From: Chamaea fasciata
Lineage: Eukaryota; Chordata; Aves; Passeriformes; Sylviidae
Direction of reading: 5' to 3'
NCBI GenBank assembly: GCA_029207755.1
Contig: JARCOQ010000003.1
Coordinates: 2,134,759-2,198,758, forward strand
DNA: 64,000 bases
Shown here: positions 47,001 to 57,425 of the stretch, in pieces
Numbering within the stretch: position 1 is the stretch's first letter
Layout of the letters: each line of letters opens with the position of its first letter
Program-made: the position numbers and the translations under genes
Notes under the pieces: model-generated
What the model was told of the DNA's origin: nothing
Seen by the model: the letters and a program-made list of their open reading frames with translations, nothing else
The model's database searches: none

Positions 47001-50000
47001 CTCCCTTGTGCTTCCTTTGTCCTGAGAGACCAACCCAACCCAAGTAATCCTGAAGGGAATTCCAATGGGCCGCGTGCCCAGCGCCCCAGGAAATCTCCAC
47101 GGTTGCCTGGCTGCTCCCACCAGACCATGGCAATCCCATAAAGGCTGGGTAAATACAACGCCACCAATTCCCCCGGGCGCCAGCTCAGAAACACGCTCGG
47201 GCACTTGTGAAACCTTAGTCCCTACGCTTAAATCCCTGAGGTTTCACTCCCTTAAGCCATGCACCGGCTTTCTCCACGTGCTGAGCCAGGGTGCTCCTGC
47301 ACAGAGAGGGGAAAATGTTGCTTCAGTTTGCTGATGGCTCTGGAAGCAGGATGGACACCTGAACAGAGAGCTCCCCAGAGGACACTGGACTAGATCTCCT
47401 GTGTGGAAAAGAGCAGAGCAGGTTTGGCTCAGCCCTTGCACTGACACCATCCATCAGATAAGATCAGACCACAGACTGCCAGGACAGATGTTACATTATT
47501 TATTACAGCAGGCTACTGGTCTGAGGCTCGAGGCCAAGAAAGAGGGAGAGAAGATAAAAACCCGATATTTCTTAACCTCCAGAATAAACGGGGCTTGAGA
47601 AAGAGGGAGCACAAAGCATCCGTGTAATTTATGCCTGCATCAAACACGTGTTTTTAATGAGTATTTTCCTATTCCATAGTGAAGGCAGGACACTCCTCAG
47701 TACATGGGATCTCACACGTTGCCCCGCTTGCTGAATTTTAATTTTTTTTTGGAAGGTGCAGCAGCTGCTGCTCCTGCTGCTGCTCCAGGGCTTGACCTTC
47801 CCTGGCTGAGAAGGTGCTGGGTGGGAATCCGGGGGCTGCTCTTGTTGCTGCCTCCTCCCAGCAGCTCTGGGTTGTGTGGCTGGGTGCTGGAGAAACCTCA
47901 GCCGCCGAGGTGGAGGCAAGCGCAAAAGAACAGGAGCGCTGGGAGGTCTCGGTGTAGGGTTTCCAAGAGAGTTTTCGCAGCAGCTGGAAATAACCGGAGG
48001 GGCCTGTTTCTGAGCAACTTCGTGCAACTCTTGTCTTGCATCAGTGCAAACCGCATCGGGTTGGGGCGGGAAAAGCTGGAGGAGGTGATGTGGAGCCGCG
48101 CTCTGCTTGCTGCCACCGAGGTGGGCTCGGGCAGGGGAGAAGCCTGGAGGGCTGATCAGGGAATTACCCACCAGGGGCTCATGGATTGACCACCGGGGCA
48201 ATGCTGCAGGCACAAGGAGCAGCAGGGAAGAGAGGTGTCCGTGGATCTTGCTTGTTTTATTGACCCAGGCAGCTCTCTGGATGCCAGTCAGGGCAAGTCC
48301 TGGTGCAGTGTGATTTTGCAGAGGGCTAAGCCAAAGGCTTGCTTCCCCCAGCGCTCCCCCAGAGCACTGCCTTTAGCAGCGATGGGTTCTCTGCCTCCTC
48401 CTTCCACCTTCAAACCTCCCTCCGACAATGTTTCTGGTGACTTCTTCAGGCCATTTTTAATTTATCCCCATTCGTTTCTTTTCATGCAACAGATTGTTTT
48501 TTTTACTCTCCTCCTTCCTCGACGTGCTCCTCTTTCCCCCAGTAAAGCCTCCTAAAGCCCAAAGAGCTCTGTTTCCATGGTCCAACCCCGCTGATGGCTG
48601 CCTGAAGGATGGTGACGTCAACCCAAACGCAGGACTGTGTTCACTCTGCCCGCAGCATCAACCACCCAGATCCCCAAAACCTGCCATTGCCACCCTCCCT
48701 CTTCCTTGTTCCCGTTACATCCACTTCTCCTTCTCCTAAATATGAGCTGTGCCTGAGGTCCCAGAGATCCCAAGTCCCCTTGGGCAAGCACAACTCACCT
48801 TCTTTGTGGCCAAAGGAATTCTCCCTCCAGCTAAGTCAGATCAGCTCAAGTCTCCCACCCTGCTGGGTGTCAAACTGACTGCTCTCGGCAGGGAGGTACA
48901 GATGGCATTGCTACACACCCCGAACCCTTCTCTCAAGGCTGTCACCTCCCCAAAAAATCACATGTAGAGGGGACTAGGGATGGTGCAGCCTTGGACCGGT
49001 GGCATTCCAGCTGGGATCATCTCTTCCTCCATCCACCAAAGCACAGCCTTCCCCCAGCTCCCTTCCGTTCACCCAGGGCTGCTCACCACCAACTAACCAC
49101 GCAGGAATTGCACCCTTTAATCAAGGTGGGATCCCTTTTTATGTGCCAGAGGTTCTCTCCCTTCCCTGGCTGCCTTCTCTCCGTGCCAGGGCAGCAGGAG
49201 CAGGCGCAGACGTGTCCAGGCATGATCAAAGCGCTAGAGCAGAGTTATCTCCCTGCTCACTGAGGGCCAGACAAGCCCATTGCACCAACACAAATTCTGG
49301 GGCTTTAATTAGCAGGGAAACACTGCTCTGTCATGAAAGCAACCTGTGTTTGCTTAAAGGGAAAAAACAAAGGCTTTGAAATCAGAGATTTAGAAGGAGG
49401 GAGAGAAAACGGAGCTCAAAATCGTGGCATCACTTTGAACCAAAAGGTTTTTTTGGAAAAAAAAAAATTCCATCCCTCTTGTCCCTCCTGTGAAAATCAG
49501 TCCTTGGGGGTGTCTGGGTTCCCTTTTTTTTTTTTTTGAGGGTCCAGCTTCCCAAGGCATCAGGAACTGCAGAGAGGGTAGGTAGGGGTGAAGCAGCAAG
49601 CCTCAAAGGAAAGCACAATTCCTGAGTGCTGCTGGACCATTGCCTCCATCACCTCCCAAGCTCTCTGGCACCCAGATGTCTTGCACCAAAGCAATGGCCA
49701 GCAAGCTTTTTTTAATTTTACTTTTTCCCCCTCTATTTTTCATATTTTATCTTCCAAGCATATAAGATAATAACCATATTAAGATCTGCACCCAACATCT
49801 AAAACCGAAAGCTGAACTGCAGAGGGGCTCAGGACATCAAAGGTTTTTCTGGCATCCTGGGAGCTGTGCTTGAAACAAACAACAATTCTTTTCAAATCCT
49901 GCACTTTATTCGAAGCTCAGCTGGAGCTGATGCCTTGCCCGTTTATTTTCAGCTGCTGGTGGTTTGCCTGCAACCAAAAGAAGCATTTTCTTAAATCCTT

Positions 50001-50622
50001 TCTTTGCACCATCACTCGAGGAATGGGAGCCATACGTGTCCCCATGCCAGAGCCTCAGGGTGCCACGGGCTCCTCCTGCCCAGGACAGCCCTGTAGCCTT
50101 TCATGCACAGTCCCACGCTGCATTTTGGGGATGTGCTTTGAGGTTTTACCGCTGCAATGTCTCAGTGCTGTCGCCAAGCGCTCACCACACAGTTTCCTCT
50201 GTTTGCAGGGCTCTGCCAGCTCTGTAACCTTGTACAGATTTTTAGCACCGAGTCCCATTTTAGGCAGAACCCTAAAATCATGAGGTGTTGGCACATAAAT
50301 CTCCATCTGCCACGTCACAAGGTGGCTGACATTTCCTGACAGCGCGTTTCATCGTCACAGGACCTACTTTTAAAGCACTGATTTGAAGTTGTAATGAATG
50401 TCGGGGATTAGCATGCTGCTGAAACCACTTCTTCAGCAAAACCCCTGAAGTTTTGGACTCTTTTATTCTACTTTTCCTTGGAGGGACCGTGACACTTTTA
50501 AGATTTGTTTATTGGCGTGTACTGTCTGGCACAGCCCTGCAGTCTCCACTGAGCAGGGACGCTTCTTGACTCATTTCAGCAAGACGCTGCAGAGGGTAGA
50601 ACCCTCCAAGATTGTCATTAAG

Positions 50623-50712
50623 AATCCATAGTTTTTTTCCACAAAGAGTATGGTTCTAAAAATTAAAAATCCATAGTTTTTTTACAATGAATACGGTTCT
50701 AAAATTAAAAAA
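50623..50712. repeat. 45-bp tandem duplication
   Basis: Two adjacent imperfect copies, each opening AATCCATAGTTTTTTT and carrying GGTTCTAAAA followed by TTAAAA, with a few substitutions and small gaps between copies. Confidence 0.85.
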
Positions 50713-50966
50713 TAACCCTGCTGGTGGCTCTTGGCCGTGGGTTACCCCTGTCCCACATCAGACATCAGAGAATTCACGAGAGCTGATGAAAACCAGGTTT
50801 TTGGGCACACGGAGCAGGTCACTCCTGTGAAGCATCTCAGATTCAGATTCACACTTCTCCTCTGTCTTCTTTCCAAGATCAATAATAAAAATTATGGAGG
50901 ATAAATAGAGAGGGGCTAAAACACAACTTCACCCAAGTGTGCCGTGTTCCTTCGCTGTTTCACTCC

Positions 50967-51057
50967 ACCTCCTTCTTTTCTGTTCTTCTCCTTCTCATTG
51001 TTGTTGCTGTTCTTCTCCTCCTCCTTTTTCTTCATCTTCTCCTTCATTGTTCCTCCT
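50967..51057. repeat. Imperfect (CTT/CTC)n pyrimidine tract
   Basis: About 90 bases of TTC, CTC and TTG units, strongly pyrimidine on the plus strand. Confidence 0.85.
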
Positions 51058-51927
51058 GCATCTGATTCCTGTTCCAGATGCAAACCAAACTCCATCCACA
51101 CTGGAGAACACAGAGGGGGATTAAAAAAAAAAAAGGAAAAAAAGGGAGTATGCAGAATGAAACAGGGAAAAAAGGTGCTGTGCAGGACGCAGCCACCCAG
51201 GGAGGCACCGAGGTCCCCTCAGCTCCAGGACAAGTGCTCACCCTGCCCAGCTCTCTGCACCAAGCTCAGCCCACAGGAGCTTCAGGCACCACAGCAAAAA
51301 AAAATAAAAAGGTAAAACTGATCCACGAGGGGGGTGGTAAAAGAAATGAGTCAGGCTGAAGACTCCTAAACTCTTCTTTGACCATCGCGTTCCATCCTCG
51401 ACTCTCCTAAAAGGCTGGCACGGGAATCCCGTCTGCCACGGGGGGCTCTGGGGGATGACACCTGGAGTGGGGTGGAACCCCACAAACCTGTCCCAGGCAC
51501 GGGGGGACACCTTGGGGTAAGGAGGAGGGGTAAGGTCACATAGCCGGTACATATCGAAGTTCTGTCAACCAGGAAAATGAGAAAATGGTGCTTCCCAATT
51601 TCCCCCAAATGCACTCATTGCTGCCTCAGCAGATCCCTGCCGCCCTCTGGGATGCGGAAACCAATCAGTCCAGTCTGAAAGGAAAATCGAGTGCGTCTTT
51701 TGCTGTTCTGTAAGGTGACAGGCGTTTCTGCAGTTCCCTGGCTTCAAACAGGCATCTCCAAGAGCGGGTGCAGAGAACACCCAGCCTAAAGGGATGAGCA
51801 GCCTCTGCCTTCAGTCATCACTGACTGGTGAGGCGCCTCATGCCCTTAAAAACTTGAGGGCAGGCCCAGCCGCTAACGCAAAACTCCTTCTTCTGATTCA
51901 AAACGTGATTTAATTTAAATACCAATC

Positions 51928-51949
51928 TTTTTTTTTTTTTTTTTTTTTT
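51928..51949. repeat. T22 homopolymer
   Basis: Uninterrupted run of 22 T on the plus strand. Confidence 0.9.
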
Positions 51950-53136
51950 CCCTAGAAGAAACACCAGCTGAGTCTGCACGGCAAGGCTGGTGTATCTGTG
52001 CTGCCACAAGGCTTCCCCTGCGTGAAACAGGGAGACCTTCCGACCCGAGGGACTTTGCTTCCTGTGGAGGAAATCAGCATGGAGCAAAGTTCACGGCCGT
52101 CAAAATAAGCCTTGGCAAGTCAGCGGATTTCCACACGCTTGGCTGTGTGTGAGAATGGGGGTGCCCAGCCCCAGGAAACATCTGAGCCAGAGAGATGCTT
52201 TCCCCATGGCTTCAGGCTCGTCTCCGCCTCAGGGTTGTCTCCGAGCAGAAGAAAAGCCACCACGGCAGATCCATTTCGGTGTGCCAAATTTGCTGGTTTG
52301 GCACCAGCAAATCCCCAATCCCAACGTAGCTGTGGTGCCTTGGAGCACCAGCGGCCGATGGGACTGGTGAGTGCTCTTGTGCTTGGTTGGTTTGGGGATA
52401 TTTTAGGGAAACTGTCTCGGTCCCTGCTGCCCTCAGCCAGCTCCAAGGATCTGCTACCAGCAGGAGTTTCCACCACGCTGGAGTTTGGCGCCTGGGGCAG
52501 CACCTCTGCCTCATCCCTGTGCCCACAGCTGGCCAGATGGGTGCCAAAGGGAAGAAGCCCTGGGAAGAAAGAGGTTTGGGGAGGGGGAAACCAGGAAGTT
52601 TCTCTTTCCCACCCCGCCACCGACAGAGCAGAAAGGGAAAAGGCCGTGGGGCGGTGGGAAAGGAAGTTCGAGGGTCCTTGTTGCATTCCCTCTGCATTCC
52701 CAGGATGGCTGGAAGCGGGTGAGCAGCAGAACACCACCACCCCTGGGGAGAAGAACATCCCCTCACCCCCCAAAATGAGAGCGGCTACCCAGGATTCTGG
52801 GAAAGAGGAGGGAAGAGCAGGGTGTGTGTCACTGACAAGCGATTTGCGCCCGAGTGAGAGCAGAGCCCTGAGCAGAACGGGAGGCAGAGGGAGAGCAGCC
52901 CCTTTAATCAGCACTGGCTGCTACATTTCTCACTTTTGGAGGAGAAAGTCGAGCAGCTGCTGCGGCTGGGACTGCAGGAAAGCGTCTCTGGCCTACTTGG
53001 CCTGGAGGGAGGGGAGCAGGTCCATCCCTGGGGAGTCCTGGAAAGAGTCTGGCTCTTCTTGCTCACCGTTTTTATTTCGCTTCCTTTAAAGGCTGGGAGG
53101 AAAAAGGGAGGGAGGGAGGACCCAAGCAATGTGGTC

Positions 53137-53172
53137 TGAAAGAAAAAAAGAAGAAGAAGAAGAAGAAAAAAA
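53137..53172. repeat. (GAA)n microsatellite
   Basis: A core of six GAA units flanked by GAAAGAAAAAAA and A7. Confidence 0.88.
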
Positions 53173-54721
53173 GTCAAGTTAAAGATGTGAAGTGCCTGGC
53201 AGAGACCCAAAGCACAAGAGCACAGGGACCGTGAGAAAAATGTAAGTTCGCTGTCCAAGTGGATGGAAATCAGATGTCGCTGGGGACATCACAGGACTTG
53301 TAAATGAATAAAGGAACGGGCAGGAAAGGAAGGAAGATCCAGCCGGGCTGGAGAAGGCAAACCAGCAGGGCCTTGATCCCAATGTGGTTAATATCCCTGA
53401 GACTTGCCCCTACAGGCAGCAGTGCTTGTCCTGTCACAGCATAAACCCTTCACTGACTGCCACACCAGGTGTCCTGAGGATGGAGGGGTGGAGACCTCAG
53501 GGCTTGGGTGCTGTGAGTAGCTGAGGAGGAGGAGGAAGGAGTCGTGAGGATGGGGAAGAGCCCCATGGAAACCCTTGCTGGAGCACAAGGGATCACAGCT
53601 GCTCTAGTGGCACGTGGCAGCTTCCATGGCAGTTCTCAACTCACCTGGTGGCTGCTCGGATACACGGCCCGGGAATGCCAGGGTGTCTGCTGGGCAGGGG
53701 TGACCCAGAGGACCAGGGAGGCAGAGGAAAGGACAGAGGGGTGGCAGAAGAGGAGGGATTCTCCCTTGGGAAGGTCTGCAGCAGGATGGACGCATTCACC
53801 TTTGGAGCTGAAGTGACTTTTGCTGTTTCCATGTGCAGTCAGACCATGGCACATACCTTGAGACTAAAGGAAGAAGTTGCCTGTGCCTTTATTATACACA
53901 CGCACACAAAATTCCTTGAGATACCCCCTGATTTAACATCTCCTGCTGGACCGCCTGCTCAAAGGGCAAACCCATGCAAGAAGCAGCAGGGAGGGACAAC
54001 TCAAGAAACCTCTGTGAGCTCTGTATCTCCAAACAGGGGAAAGCTTAGAGAATTCTGCTAGAAACTACCCAGAGCTGCTCTTGGCTCAACACCTGGGTGG
54101 GACCTGCCTGTCCTGCACACGGGCTGAAGGAGCCCGCCGTGATTTATTGTCGGAGTGAGTGAGCAGCTCCAGGGCAGGCTCTGGTTGGAAGCACAGCCTT
54201 CAGAGTGTCCCTTGCACCAGGCACAAAAGGCCAGTCCTTGCCATTTCCCAGCAGCTCTCCGTGGGAAGCCCATTCCTGCTCCCTGGGAGCACGGGCTGGG
54301 AATGGAGCCACCACTGAGACCTGCAGGACATTTTTCCGCAGAAATGTTCGGAGAGGGCAAGCAACCCCACTGCTGCAACCCACGACACCATTAAAGCAGC
54401 GCGGAGCCTTAGGGGGGAAAAAACAACGAGCGAAACGCCCCCAAAATCTCCGTCTGAAGACGCTCAGAGCATCTTTGTGACCTGGCGAGACCTCGCCCGG
54501 GGATGTCTGGGCTCGGGGCTCCCTCTAGAGGGTTTTGGACACCCGGTAAATGGCCACGCCACGGCCTTGGGAAGGGGACGGAAGGGACCCCAGGGCTCAG
54601 CGCATCCTTCCCTCGGGGTCCTGCTTTGCATGGGGTGGCCCTGAGAGCATCCCCAAACTGCCCCGAGCCAGCGTGAGCATCTTCAGCTCTGCCAGGGGCC
54701 GTGGCAGGGGCAGACACCGAG

Positions 54722-55295
54722 TGTGGCTTTTTATCTTCTCTTCTGTCAGAGCCGGGATTAAATGCTCGACAGACGTTGTTTCTTGTTCAGACTGAGATGT
54801 TTATTAACTCTTATCTATAGTACAATCTCACAAGCTGTGAGATCTAGCTAACAAAGTAAAAAAATGGCCTCTCTCTCTCTCTCTCTCTACAAGGCCTTTT
54901 AAGGATGAACTGTCCAATTATGAAATGACACCTCAATTATTTTTACTTTTAACCCAATAACCAACCACCCGTGGCCCGCAATGTGGATTTTTTCTCTCCA
55001 ATTCCGAAATACCACCCAAACCCATGAGGAAGAAGGTGAAAAAGGAGGACTCGGCCTATGTCCTGAATCCTCCATTTTGCTTTTTATGTATTACTATATT
55101 CTAAACCCTTTAACTCTGAGTTTCCCACCCTGTGCTATCACACCCTTCTATCCAAACCCCACAGCCACAATCCCAGCGCGGTCACTCAATTTTGGGAGCC
55201 TTTTCCACGGGCTCAGGCCCAATGCAGTGTTTGCTGGGGGCTCAGTGCCTGTGGGCACAGAAAGTCTGGAATTCTCAGTGCCCAGGGCTCCAGCA
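54722..55295 (-). mobile_element. Solo LTR, family A copy 3 (ERVK-like)
   Basis: Reverse orientation of the same family as 28,820 and 35,423. The minus-strand start is TGCTGGAGCCCTGGGCACTG at 55,295 and the end is AGCCACA at 54,722. The AATAAA signal is present (plus TTTATT at 54,800-54,805). The embedded GA run is expanded to about ten units (plus CT at 54,869-54,888). The TATA region is altered (TAATACATAAAAAG-like), and flanking hexamers ACCGAG and GCTCAG do not match, so this copy looks older or differently bounded. Confidence 0.83.
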
Positions 55296-56004
55296 GCTCA
55301 GTATGCTGACAAGGAAGGGTTTGCAGGGATCATTTCAGCCAAGCAGGATTTGGGGAGAGGGCCATCGGGAAGCTTCCTTGCTAATAACTTAATTACAGCC
55401 CAGATCGCCCAAAGCAATGGGGTACTTCAAACACATCCATGAAAAAAGGCAAGCCATGCTAACTCATCCTTGAGGTTTTAATTAGAGCAGCTGCAGGGGC
55501 GGGCTGGCAGGTGGGCAGCATCTCACAACCTCTCAGGCCAAAGTCACAGACAGAGAGAGGTCACACACCACACACAAAAAAAAGAGCACCAGGAAAGAGG
55601 ATTTGGGTGCTTTTAAGGTTTCCTGGGACAGAACAACTTGAGATCCAAACACACGAAGCTGTTGGGAATGTGAAATTCTCCCCAGGCCCTTTGACAAAGG
55701 GCTCAGCTCAGCTGTGCTCAGCTGTGAGCAAGATTCCCGTTTCTTGTCTGCGTACAACAAACTCCAGCTGCCCTGCTCCCTCCAGAAGGGACAGGAGAAA
55801 GCTGGAAAAAAGAAGCACCACAAGAAGCTGCACTCCCTTCTAATTTCCACTTTTTCTGCTAGTGAGACATTCTTTGTGCAAACCTCGGGAGAAGACAAGC
55901 AGGATCCGGCTCAGTGCCTACCTGAGGGTGCAAGCACCTACAGGCAAAGCCAGAAAAGGCTCTTGAAGAAGGGAAAGTCACATCTTACTAACTAAATATT
56001 CCCC
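55296..56004. other. Intergenic DNA, nothing recognised
   Basis: No gene or repeat was recognised between the LTR and the CR1 end. Confidence 0.4.
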
Positions 56005-56208
56005 GCTGAAAGGGTGGTCAGGCACCGGAACAAGCTGCTCAGGGATCTGGTAGGGTCACTCTCCTTGGAAGTGTTCCAAAAAATGCGCTGATGTGGCGCT
56101 TTTAGGGACATGGTTTGGTGCTGGGCTTGGCAGTGCCGAGTTAATGGTTGGGCTCGGTGACCTCACAGGGCTTTTCCCACCCCAAGGATTCCGTGGTTCC
56201 GTGATTCC
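56005..56208 (+). mobile_element. CR1 LINE 3' end
   Basis: TGAAAGGGTGGTCAGGCACCGG, then AAGCTGCTCAGGGATCTGGT, TTGGAAGTGTTCCAAAAA, ATGTGGCGCTTTTAGGGACA and GGGCTCGGTGACCTCACAGG follow the usual order of CR1 3' ends. The element finishes with ATTCCGTGGTTCCGTGATTCC-like octamers, the CR1 terminal repeat. 5'-truncated and non-coding, plus orientation, moderately diverged. It belongs to a different CR1 subfamily from the copy at 27,615, because the 3' wording differs. Confidence 0.92.
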
Positions 56209-56797
56209 AGGACGCAGCTGGTCCCCGGGCTGGCTGATGGTCCCCTCGCCAACCTTCACTAGATGGTGCTCTCCGCCCTCCCTAAAAATCCCTTTTGCAG
56301 CCGGAGCCCGCTCCTCCCGTGCTGCTTTTCCAGCCGCAGCCTCGGGATATTTTCCTGCCAGGGGGATGCTTTCCACAGCGGCAAAGCAGTGGGAGGGGGA
56401 AAAAGCGGCAGTGGGGTTTGAAGAAGCCCGGGTTGTGTGGAAAAGAGGATGGAGAAAAAGGCACGATCGTTTCCCCCTCTGCCTGGAAGGTCCTTGTTTG
56501 CACTGGTTTTCCCCCACAGAGGGATCAGAGTCCTGGCAGAGGATATCCAAACTTTCCCTGACCAGGATTTAGCTGAAGGAGGACAATCTTCCCCTCTCCA
56601 GCCATGGTGGGCACAGGGTTTGTGGGCAAACGCTTCCAAAAACCACCTGGGAACTTCAGCACCTGCAGGAGATCACGGTGCTTGTGCCTCCTCCTCCTTC
56701 ACTCCTTCACCAAGTGCCAGCCCTGCCCTGCCGTGGGCTCGGGCAGGTGGGACTGCGGGAAAAACGAGCTTCACTCTCTTAGAAAAATTTGTAAGTT
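56209..56797. other. Intergenic DNA, nothing recognised
   Basis: Chance frames overlap on both strands, with no splice signals or domains. Confidence 0.4.
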
Positions 56798-56892
56798 TAA
56801 AAAATAAAATTAAAATAAAATAAAATTAAAATAAAATAAAATAAAATAAAATAAAATAAAATAAAATAAAACAAAATAAAATAAAATAAAAA
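56798..56892. repeat. (TAAAA)n pentanucleotide microsatellite
   Basis: About 95 bases of TAAAA units with a few TTAAAA and CAAAA variants. Long enough to be polymorphic. Confidence 0.95.
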
Positions 56893-57085
56893 CAGACGAT
56901 TTAGGAGACAGAAAAGCAAAAGTTTCTCGGCCGAGGGTGCCTAGCCAGAAAAGCACACTCACTCCTTCAAAATCTTTGGTTTTAAGGATTAACCTTTTAC
57001 GTATGCATTTTTTTCTCAAACATTCTTTTGAGTCCAGATGTCCTTTTGGTTTTTGGGCCCCCCCTTCCCTCGACACTTGCCCCGT

Positions 57086-57425
57086 TGTAATTAAATAATA
57101 ATTAGCTAATAAAAAATCGCATTTTATTAGCTAGAAGTCCTAGTTGGCCCTGGTAGTTTTTCTCATACCAGAAGATCAGTGAACTCTCTCTTGTAGCCTT
57201 TGTTTCACCGCTGTCTCGATCTTATCAATTTCAGGGATGTAGAAGGATCTTCCCTCTCTCTGTATCTTCTGGTTCCGTCAGTTTAGATATAACAAAGAGA
57301 GAAAAAAAAATGGTCTTTTTACTAATAACTTTTTACTAGTAACTATTACTGTGTCACAATCAGAAGACACACTCATCACTTTTTCTAAACTCTATTGGTA
57401 AAACACAATACAGCACGATTACACA
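57086..57425 (-). other. Isolated AT-rich block, possible diverged LTR
   Basis: Roughly 340 bases are far more AT-rich than both flanks. On the minus strand the block could be read from TGTGTAATCG at 57,425 to AATTACA at 57,086, TG...CA ends, with AATAAA inside a perfect hairpin near the end (57,103-57,133), the position of a polyadenylation hairpin in some retroviral LTRs. It also carries a 14-bp tandem repeat (57,315-57,342). No second copy exists in the window and flanking bases do not match, so the LTR reading is tentative. Other possibilities are a DNA-transposon remnant or ordinary AT-rich DNA. Confidence 0.3.

Larger units (their letters stand above)
44062..54721. other. Intergenic DNA without supported genes
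   Basis: GC-moderate DNA with many chance frames. Several are longer than usual: minus 44,316-44,708, plus 44,979-45,440, and plus 52,112-53,089. None has a recognised domain or exon boundaries. Contains the 45-bp tandem duplication at 50,623-50,712, pyrimidine-rich repeats at 50,967-51,057, T22 at 51,928-51,949 and (GAA)n at 53,137-53,172. Confidence 0.4.

Noticed and set aside
52112..53089. 325-codon plus frame with a 264-codon frame opposite
   Set aside because: It starts at TTG, lies in GC-rich DNA where stops are rare, shows no domain, and is open on both strands. With no splice signals or recognisable protein this is best taken as chance.
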